11,465 bases of DNA from positions 197,372-208,836 of the forward strand of contig MU646475.1 of NCBI GenBank assembly GCA_026770585.1, read 5' to 3'. This document shows, one piece after another, positions 5,979 to 11,465 of the stretch. The position numbers and the translations under genes are program-made. The notes beneath the pieces were generated by a model that had not been told where the DNA came from, made no database searches, and was given only the letters and a program-made list of their open reading frames with translations. Each line of letters begins with the position of its first letter. Position 1 is the first letter of the stretch. The stretch comes from Baffinella frigidus (Eukaryota; Cryptophyceae; Cryptomonadales; Baffinellaceae).

Positions 5979-6082
5979 TGCAGGGGTACCGCCCCCACTA
6001 GGGCCCTACAGTAGGGCTATGCATAGGGCCCTGTGAGGTCCTAAGGGGTGGGGTGGTTTCTTATGAGCGAGGTACCCCTGTA
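5979..6082 (+). mobile_element. Foldback element with shortened left repeat (copy 9)
   Basis: The left end CAGGGGTACC runs directly into CGCCCCCACTAGGG, so about 17 bp of the left terminal repeat are missing. The right end is intact (TTCTTATGAGCGAGG, then TACCCCTG) and followed by TA. The left flank is TG instead of TA. Confidence 0.8.
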
Positions 6083-6155
6083 ACGGTCCTCAAGGGGGAG
6101 GCGGTGTTTTGGACAGGGGTTACTCGAAGATAAGGTCCACCACGCCGTAGGAGCC

Positions 6156-6275
6156 TACAGGGGTACCTCGCTCATAAGAAACCGCGCCCCCCTAGGACCC
6201 TACAGTAGGACTATGCCTATGACCCTACGGTGGTCCTAGGAAGGGGCCGTTTCTTATGAGCGAGGTACCCCTGTA
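6156..6275 (+). mobile_element. Foldback element, complete (copy 10)
   Basis: TA at both ends around a 116-bp body with consensus terminal repeats and core CTACAGTAGGACTATGCC. Upstream at 6114-6134, CAGGGGTTACTCGAAGATAA looks like the left end of another diverged relative. Confidence 0.92.
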
Positions 6276-6285
6276 CCGCGGATGC

Positions 6286-6496
6286 GATCTCTCTGCCTCG
6301 TTCTCGCTGTCTCGTTCTCTCTCGCTCGCACTCTCTCCCTCGTTCTCTCGCTCTCTCGTTCTTTCTCACTCGCGCTCTCTCTCTCTCGCTCGCTCTGTCA
6401 CACGAACTATCTCTCGCTCTCGCTCACTGGTGCCCCCTCTCTCGCTCGCTCGCTCGCTCGCTCTCAAACTCTCTCACTCGCTCTCGCTCTCGCTCA
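6286..6496. repeat. CT-rich microsatellite (TCTCGCTC type)
   Basis: About 210 bp made almost entirely of CTCT, CTCG and CTCACT words. The S/L/R-rich open frames it yields in two plus-strand frames are low-complexity artefacts. It lies between the foldback cluster and the 3' side of the ice-binding gene. Confidence 0.9.
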
Positions 6497-6572
6497 ACCG
6501 CCAGCCTGGCCTCTCACTCACTTCCGTACGTGGGGGCGCGTGAGAGGAGCGGTGAGACACGCTTTGCTGAAA

Positions 6573-6651
6573 CACGTGTGAGCACTGTCCAGCCAATGGC
6601 TCCAACATCTGCCGATGCGGGACTATCCCTCGATAGTCCTCACAACACGTG
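6573..6651. mobile_element. Second foldback family, truncated (copy B)
   Basis: CCAATGGCTCCAACATCTGC and the right arm (GGGACTATCCCTCGATAGTC) match copy A at 3200-3311. The left arm is mostly lost, leaving CACGTGTGAG against CTCACAACACGTG on the right. It lies about 50 bp past the stop of the ice-binding gene. Confidence 0.6.
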
Positions 6652-6703
6652 GGCTGTGACACAAGGAGCGGGGTACACGATTTACAGATGACATACAGAC
6701 GGC

Positions 6704-7447
6704 CTAAGGCTGCGTGATGGTTGACGCGTCGAGCGTGCAGGCCGTCTGGGCGAGGACGCGGCCGTTGAGCGAGGAGCCGGTTTTGAAGGCGGCGTGGGTC
6801 TTGACCAGGAAAACGCCCTCGAGGTGCGAGGTCGATCCGGCGTCGACGAATCCGGCCACTTGCCAGACAATGTTGGAGGCCTTGGGCTTGCCGTTGTTGG
6901 TGCCGTCTGACAGGAGAGTGACCTTGGCGCCGCTGCCCACGACGACATTGCCGGTGGTCTGGAAGATAAAGATGTCGGTGCTGGAGCCCTTGAGGTAGAT
7001 GTCGGAGCCGATGTTGATATCGGAGCCCCAGTTGTAGACGCCCGCCGTGAGGGTCTCCCCGGAGATGAGGCCACCCTTGATGTCGATGTTGGCGCCGTCC
7101 GAGAGGGGGCGCACAGCCGCGTCGTTATAGGCCGTCTGCATGTCGCTGATGGCCGCGGTCATGGTCGAAGGAGTGGGCGAGGTATAATCTGACGCGTAGG
7201 CTTGGCCCGTGATCTGCGTCGACGTGGAAAACTTGTTGGATGAATCCGCGATCAGGCTGAAGCCCGTCATGGCGGTGGCCGCGACGGGGCTGACGCCAAT
7301 GTTGCCGGTGACGGCCGACGCGGGGACAGTCGAGATGCCCGTCTTGGCGAGGATGACGAAGTCGCCGGCAAAGCCGAGAAGCACGGGATCAGTGGCCGCG
7401 GTCGTCGCGAGCACGAGGGCCGCCAGGATGCACTTGAACAAGGCCAT
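6704..7447 (-). CDS. Secreted ice-binding (antifreeze) protein, DUF3494 family
   Basis: A 247-residue protein. Members of this family bind ice crystals outside the cell, slowing recrystallisation or freezing damage; they have no catalytic centre. Residues 1-19 form a typical signal peptide (basic K5, then a hydrophobic stretch to about 17, with A-A-T before D20). The rest follows the family order: GFAGDFVILAKTGIST (25-40), TGNIGVSPVAATAMTGF (47-63), a predicted helix near 92-112, GETLTAGVYNWG (130-141), FIFQTTGNVVV (160-170), SNIVWQVAGF (191-200) and NGRVLAQTACTLD (228-240). The length suits a single-domain member, and no intron or break is seen. The frame stays open upstream to 7921, but the start at 7447 is chosen because the signal peptide begins there and the broken copy at 8227 starts at the same codon. 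TGTAA on the coding strand soon after the stop might be a polyadenylation signal; this is weak. In this family such genes are often spread between distant lineages. Confidence 0.92.
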   Translation of the reverse strand: MALFKCILAALVLATTAATDPVLLGFAGDFVILAKTGISTVPASAVTGNIGVSPVAATAMTGFSLIADSSNKFSTSTQITGQAYASDYTSPTPSTMTAAISDMQTAYNDAAVRPLSDGANIDIKGGLISGETLTAGVYNWGSDINIGSDIYLKGSSTDIFIFQTTGNVVVGSGAKVTLLSDGTNNGKPKASNIVWQVAGFVDAGSTSHLEGVFLVKTHAAFKTGSSLNGRVLAQTACTLDASTITQP

Positions 7448-7640
7448 GTGCTTGGTTGGATGAGGTGTTGGTTTGGGAAACGCTGCCTTCTTTGGAGAAT
7501 AAATCCCCCCTGAATCTCCGAAACCCCCGTTTCCCCCGGAACTGCAGGGAACACGACCAGAGTTTACAAGGATTTGTTTTGCTGACAAAAAATGCGCCAA
7601 AGATAGTGTCTTGTTTTCGAAAGACGCATGTGCCTGGAAA
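7448..7640 (-). promoter_or_regulatory. Upstream region of the ice-binding gene, shared with the broken copy
   Basis: Read away from the start codon, this segment aligns with the 187 bp upstream of 8227 on the other strand: CCAAACCAACACC near the ATG, a TTTATT/TTAATT word about 50-60 bp upstream, TGCAGGGAACA, and a 41-bp block at 7574-7614. The segment probably holds the promoter and 5' leader. No element was identified beyond these shared blocks. Confidence 0.55.
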
Positions 7641-7690
7641 GCATGACCTTCTATTCGAAAAAACAATGATACTCCCGCCCCCCAGCAAGA

Positions 7691-7887
7691 TAGAGCGGTT
7701 TTCTCATCTGTCGGCCTCTCACCGACATGAAAATATGAACAAGGGCTCCAATTCCGGCAACTTTTGGCGTGATTCTGAAGTTTTAGAGTTTTATTTTGTG
7801 ATAAAAATGCCAAAAGTGGCCGGAATTGGAGCCCTTGTTCATAAATTTCATATCGGTTGGTGGTCGAAAGATGCGAAAACCGCTCTA
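7691..7887. mobile_element. Large foldback hairpin with 78-bp arms, TA-flanked
   Basis: Arm 7691-7768 (TAGAGCGGTTTTC, later AACAAGGGCTCCAATTCCGG) is nearly the exact reverse complement of 7809-7887 (CCGGAATTGGAGCCCTTGTT, ending AAAACCGCTCTA). The loop is 40 bp and AT-rich. With GAGCGGTTTT as the terminal repeat, both ends are flanked by TA, which fits a small non-autonomous element. It lies between the two ice-binding copies and is unrelated in sequence to the CAGGGG family. Confidence 0.8.
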
Positions 7888-8029
7888 TGTGACCACAAAT
7901 GTCACAGGGAGACACAGGCACGTCTCGATTGAGTCATCCGAACGTGTCACGATAAGTCTCAAAATAGAAATGCTCAGTCAATTGGAGGTCTTAAGCGTTT
8001 TGATGGACATCCGTCCCTGTCACGTTCCG

Positions 8030-8226
8030 TCTCCAAGAAAACAAGACACCATCTTTGGACAGTTTTGAAAGAAAGACACTATTTTTGATGCATTTTTTGT
8101 CAGCAAAGCAAACCGTTGGAAACTTGGTTGTTCCCTGCACTTTCGAGGGGATTCACGCTCAAGTGGGGAGTTAATTCTTGAGAGAAAGCAACGTTCCTCA
8201 AACCAACACCCACTCCAATCAATCAC
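8030..8226 (+). promoter_or_regulatory. Upstream region of the broken ice-binding copy
   Basis: Homologous to the upstream region of the intact gene, in mirror orientation. The block at 8072-8112 (GACACTATTTTTGATGC, then TTTTTTGTCAGCAAA) matches 7574-7614 on the opposite strand with about five differences in 41 bp. A second shorter version (CAAGACACCATCTTTGG) lies just upstream at 8042-8058. A TTAATT word lies about 55 bp before the ATG. Confidence 0.5.
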
Positions 8227-8601
8227 ATGGCCTTGTTCAAGTGCATCCTGGCGGCCCTCGTGGTCGCGACCGCGGCAGCCACCGATCCCGTGCTTCTCGG
8301 CTCTGCCGGCAACTTCGTCATCCTCACCAAGACGGGCATCTCCACGCTATGCTATGGCCCCGTAGCAGCCACCGTTATCCTTCCCCTCCGGATTTCCAGG
8401 GAAACTCTGCTTACTTTTGGCGTGTACCCCGGGCGAGAATCAAGTTTGGTCCGTTTCTCGAAGTCATCCACCCTGTATCCCCTCTTCACGAGCCTCTGCA
8501 CTGGAGAGCTCAACGCGATCCGAAAGCAAAAATGCTTTCTCTGCAGTCCTTTCTACGGAAGGGCGTGTCGTTGGCATATGTTGGGAGCATTTAAAACCTA
8601 A
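8227..8601 (+). pseudogene. Broken ice-binding protein copy (DUF3494), divergent
   Basis: The first 40 residues match the intact neighbour at 35 positions, including the signal peptide and FVILTKTGIST. After T40 about nine residues are missing, then GPVAAT (44-49) matches GVSPVAAT of the intact copy. Another jump follows, where ISRETLLTFGVYPG (56-69) resembles ISGETLTAGVYNWG at residues 128-141 there. The remaining frame to the stop at 8599-8601 has no clear family motifs; GAFKT at the end may be a scrap of the C-terminal region. The helix and most of the beta-helix are absent, so it should not fold as an ice-binding domain. Start codon, signal peptide and upstream region are intact, so a transcript or secreted short peptide remains possible. 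Confidence 0.8.
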
Positions 8602-8828
8602 AGGACCTAAAGGTGGTTGCTAAGTGGAAGGCTATTTCGAGGCTACGGTTGGCAGCCGGGTTTAGGGTTCAGGGTCGGGGGTTGAGGGTTCAGTGTTTAG
8701 GGTTTGTAGAGTTAGAATCCATCCGGAATGCTCGTATGAGCGGCCAACACGGGGTACAGTAAGTGGCACAATGTGTAGCATGTGCGGCGCTGGCGCTGGT
8801 TGTTTGGCAATGAAATATCAATCACTCT
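8602..8828. repeat. Short G-rich telomeric patch and unassigned flank
   Basis: 8658-8706 consists of TTTAGGG, TTCAGGG and TTGAGGG units, G-rich on the plus strand, the opposite of the blocks at 739-2854. The rest (8707-8828) shows neither gene nor repeat. Confidence 0.7.
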
Positions 8829-8844
8829 GTTTAGGGTTTAGAGT

Positions 8845-8964
8845 TACAGGGGTACCTCGCTCGTAAGAAACCGACCCCCCCTGGGACCCTACAGTAAGAC
8901 CATGCCTATGGCCCTACGGTGGTCCTAGGAGGGGGCGGTTTCTTATGAGTGAGGTACCCCTGTA
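8845..8964 (+). mobile_element. Foldback element inside telomeric repeat (copy 11)
   Basis: The 116-bp body at 8847-8962 is flanked by TA on both sides. Left flank GGGTTTAGAGTTA and right flank TAAGGGTTTAGAGTTAAGGG show insertion at a TA within degenerate TTTAGGG sequence. Terminal repeats differ from consensus by one base each (CTCGCTCGTAA; TATGAGTGAGG). Confidence 0.92.
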
Positions 8965-9131
8965 AGGGTTTAGAGTTAAGGGTTAAGGGTTATGAGTTTA
9001 GGGTTTGTAGGTTGTGGTTCAGGGTTCAAGGTGGATGGTTTGGGTGTTAGGGTTCAGGGTTCAGGGTTCAGGGTCCAGGGTCTAGGGTTGAGGGTTGAGG
9101 GTTGAGGGCTGAGGGTTGAGGGTTGAGGGTC

Positions 9132-9176
<45 letters not shown>

Positions 9177-9475
9177 GGTTTGGATTCGAGGGTTGAGGGT
9201 TTGAGGGTTGACAGTGGAGAGGTTGGGGGTTGAGGGTTGAGCGTTGAACGTTGAGCGTTGAGCGTTGATGAGTGTTGATGGTGTAGGGTTTTATGGTTTG
9301 GGGTTTACGGTGAGGGTTCAGGGTTGATGATTGAGGGTTTTGGGTTTCTAAAGGGATCAGAAATTAGGGTTCAGGATTTAGGTCGTGGGCTTTGGGGTTT
9401 CGGGTTTAGGGTTCAGGTTTCCGGGTTGAGGGTTTCAGGTTTCAGGTTCCAGGTTTGAGGGATTGGGTTTGAATA
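8964..9475 (+). repeat. Degenerate telomeric tract, G-rich on plus, with TTGAGGG block
   Basis: TTTAGGG, TTCAGGG, TTAAGGG and TTGAGGG variants throughout; 9085-9182 is a nearly pure TTGAGGG block of about 14 units. Past 9183 the units become irregular (GTTGAGC, GGTTTCAGG), fading out near 9475. TTGAGGG is the complement of the CCCTCAA variant seen at 806-865. Confidence 0.9.
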
Positions 9476-9507
9476 TTCTTCAATCCCAGACGCTCTCTCC
9501 CTGACGC

Positions 9508-9628
9508 TACAGGGGTACCTCGCTCATAAGAAAGCGCCTCCTACTAGGACCCTTCAGTAGGCCTATGCCTAGGGTCCTACGGTGGTCCTAAAAGGAAGGC
9601 GGTTTCTTATGAGCGAGACACCCCTGTA
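9508..9628 (+). mobile_element. Foldback element, complete (copy 12)
   Basis: TA at 9508-9509 and 9627-9628 around a 117-bp body. The core TAGGCCTATGCCTAGGGTCC matches the two rejoined halves of the nested copy at 5538-5788. The right repeat has a small change (GCGAGACACCCCTG). Confidence 0.9.
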
Positions 9629-10145
9629 TTTCTCGCTTGGGCGGAGAGCATAAGAGGCCATTGTCCGTTGAAGCCAATTGAGTTGGTAGTTTGTGAATCT
9701 GTCCTCAGGGTAAGTTGGGTGGGGGTGGTGATTTTTTTGAAAGTTGCACCATTGGGGAACCCGTTTTTCTCGGGAAAGGTTTGCATGTTTTTCGACCTGA
9801 AAATTCGCCAGCTCCATTCTCCGGGGGGGTAAGCGATGTAGGGCCCAATTTGTTCCTTAGCACACTCAGAATCCAGATGGTCGTTGTTTTCTTCATTCAT
9901 TAGAAAACCCAAGAATCCGGTCGATCGACTTTTTCTTGAATTCAGAAATCGGAGGAAGAATCTTGCCTCTTTCTTAAAATCAAGATAACGTAGGGGTCAA
10001 ATTGGACGTTTTTCTTGATGTGCGCTTTGTTGTAGACAAGGTACCCCTGTAACGGCTTTCTATTCGCCCTCTTTTACTAGATTTTTTCCTCTGAAATGAT
10101 GGCTAGCCAGAATAAAACACAGCCTGATCTAGAACGCCATGCCAC
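9629..10145. other. Unassigned segment without a recognisable gene
   Basis: Mixed-composition sequence with no tandem repeats. Open frames of 62-101 codons occur on both strands at 9607-9912 but show no known motif. 10034-10051 ends AAGGTACCCCTGTA, a solo right terminus of the CAGGGG foldback family. Confidence 0.4.
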
Positions 10146-10273
10146 ACGGTGGACTACGAGGGTTTCACTCCCCCCAATTTTGGGGTGTAACGTCAATTTT
10201 ACCCCAAACAAGACTCCTAAGTTGATTGCCTCATGAAAGGTTGACATTTGATGAACGGTCCGTAGTCCACCGT
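10146..10273. mobile_element. Possible small inverted-repeat element, 128 bp
   Basis: Perfect 13-bp inverted repeats ACGGTGGACTACG (10146-10158) and CGTAGTCCACCGT (10261-10273) bound a 102-bp interior with its own stem (TTGGGGT/ACCCCAA, about 10180-10207). No target duplication is clear and no other copy is seen in the window. Confidence 0.45.
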
Positions 10274-10360
10274 TTGGTACGCGACCTTCCCACAAAGGCT
10301 TAGTTTGAAACTTTTTTAGGCATTAATCATGGTCGCTCTCACTCCAGGACAAAAAACATT

Positions 10361-10481
10361 TGCAAGGGCACCTTGCTCATAAGAAATCGCCTCCTCCTGG
10401 GACCCTACAGTAGGACCACGTCTAGGGCCCTGGGGTGGTCCCAGGGGGAAAGCATTTTCTTATGAGCGAGGCACCTCTGTA
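10361..10481 (+). mobile_element. Foldback element, complete but diverged (copy 13)
   Basis: The left end CAAGGGCACCTTGCTCATAA has several changes and is preceded by TG. The right end TTCTTATGAGCGAGGCACCT, then CTG, is followed by TA. The core CTACAGTAGGACCACGTCTA gives plus orientation. The number of changes suggests one of the older copies. Confidence 0.85.
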
Positions 10482-10548
10482 ATCTCGGAGCAAACGAGAA
10501 TGTGTTGCTTTGTTATGCTATGTTATGCATTGGTAAACCAACTGCATC

Positions 10549-11465
10549 CAACCCTGAACCCTAGACCCCAAATCCTAAATCCTAAATCCTAAATCCTCAA
10601 ACCTCAACCCCAAACTTTAAGCATAAACCATCAAGCCTAAACCCTGAACCATGAACTCTCAACCCTCCACCCTTAACCAGAAATCCGAAACCCTAAACCC
10701 TACATACCACCCCCCCCAACCCCTCAAACCTGGACAGTAGACCCTGAACCCTGAACCCTGAAACCCAGACCCTGAAACCAGAACCCCCACCCTGCAAATC
10801 CAAAACCCTGAATCAAACCCTAAACCCTAAATCGTGAACCCAAAACCTTGATCCATCAACCCCTTGACCCAACATTTTGAACCCTGAACCCTGAACCAGA
10901 AACCTTAAACGCTGAACGGTAAAACATCAACCCAAAACCCGAAACCCCATTCACCCAAGACCAATCCCTACCAATCCCTGAACCCCAACACTTAAACCAT
11001 GTACCTCTCAACTTCCAACACTCAACCCTAAGACCTCAACCCTGAACCACTAAACCTCAAACCACAAAACATAATCACCAAACACCAGATCCCAAACCCA
11101 AAACACCAAACTCCAAACCCCAGACACCAAACCCCAAACCCCAGACACCAAACCCCAAACCCCAAACACCAAACCCCAAACACCAAACCCCAAACCACAA
11201 ACCACAAACACCAAACCCTCATTACTCAGCCCTTAACCCCAAACCCTAAATCCTCAACTCTGAACCCTCAACCCTCAACCCTCAACCCTCAACCCCCAAC
11301 CCTCAACCCTCAACCCTAAACCCTAAACCCCAAACTCTGAACCCCAAGCCCTTTACCCCAAACCTTAAACCCTGAACCCTAAATACCAAACCTTAAACCC
11401 CAATCCATAAATGCTGAAACCCTTAACCCTGAACTCAAAAGCCTGAACACCAAACCCTGAAACCT
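10549..11465 (-). repeat. Long degenerate telomeric tract, C-rich on plus
   Basis: Over 900 bp of CCCTAAA, CCCTGAA, CCCTCAA and CCCCAAA variants running to the window end. It includes a CACCAAA/CCCCAAA block at about 11070-11215 and a CCCTCAA block at about 11263-11310. It carries no gene; the L/G/W/V/F-rich minus-strand frame at 11028-11222 is produced by the repeat. Confidence 0.92.

Noticed and set aside
6256-6581. S/L/R-rich frames resembling an SR-type protein
   Set aside because: They derive from the CT-rich microsatellite. The start of one lies in a foldback terminal repeat.
6682-7074. Long S/T/P/R-rich minus-strand frame and plus-strand frames over the ice-binding gene
   Set aside because: They are shifted or opposite-strand readings of a GC-rich real gene.
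7448-7921. N-terminal extension of the ice-binding protein to a 405-residue frame
   Set aside because: The extension runs through the 197-bp hairpin and the upstream region, would bury the signal peptide in the middle of the protein, and is absent from the paralogue, whose start matches 7447.
7456-7932. 158-codon plus-strand frame between the two ice-binding copies
   Set aside because: It lies across the upstream region and both hairpin arms, matches no family I know, and is probably chance openness.
8845-8964. An 8-bp target duplication typical of hAT elements, suggested by the CAGGGG ends
   Set aside because: The 8 bp on either side do not match. Only TA is duplicated, as confirmed at 4061-4185 and 5608-5731.
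11028-11222. Minus-strand L/G/W/V/F-rich frame
   Set aside because: Produced by the CACCAAA/CCCCAAA block, with no independent coding signal.

Overview
This window looks like a piece of a eukaryotic subtelomere. It is rich in degenerate plant-type telomeric heptamers (CCCTAAA/TTTAGGG and 7-bp variants), simple repeats and short foldback transposable elements, and it holds one convincing gene. That gene is an intact, intronless DUF3494-type ice-binding (antifreeze) protein with a secretion signal, at 6704-7447 on the minus strand. A broken second copy diverges from it at 8227-8601 on the plus strand. An ice-binding protein plus TTTAGGG-like repeats suggests a cold-adapted single-celled alga or a similar protist. 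The sequence does not fix the lineage; a cryptophyte or dinoflagellate would fit, but that is a guess.

Layout. 1-737: no convincing gene, one inverted repeat and one direct repeat. 739-1299: telomeric heptamer blocks (CCCTAAA, CCCTCAA, CCCATAA) separated by duplicated non-telomeric segments. 1300-2130: mostly unassigned, with short inverted and dispersed repeats. 2131-2854: more heptamer blocks (CCCCAAA, GAACAAT, CCATCAA, CCCTGAA). 3080-6275: a mosaic of about ten copies of one 100-121 bp foldback element with CAGGGGTACCTCGCTCATAA ends and TA target duplications, mixed with four copies of one gene 3' end, a larger 649-bp inverted-repeat element and a third foldback family. 6286-6496: a CT-rich microsatellite. 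6573-8601: the ice-binding gene, a shared upstream region containing a near-perfect 197-bp hairpin, and the broken partner. 8658-9475: telomere-like heptamers in the opposite orientation (G-rich on plus), with one foldback element inside. 9508-10481: two more foldback copies around about 730 bp without a recognisable gene. 10549-11465: C-rich heptamers again.

The genes do not form an operon or pathway. The two ice-binding copies share signal-peptide coding sequence and upstream sequence in head-to-head orientation, so they arose by an inverted duplication that carried the promoter region, after which the plus-strand copy decayed by internal deletions. The best-supported new observation is the foldback family. 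Its TA target duplication is shown internally by an insertion into a 16-bp tandem repeat, and again by one copy nested inside another.
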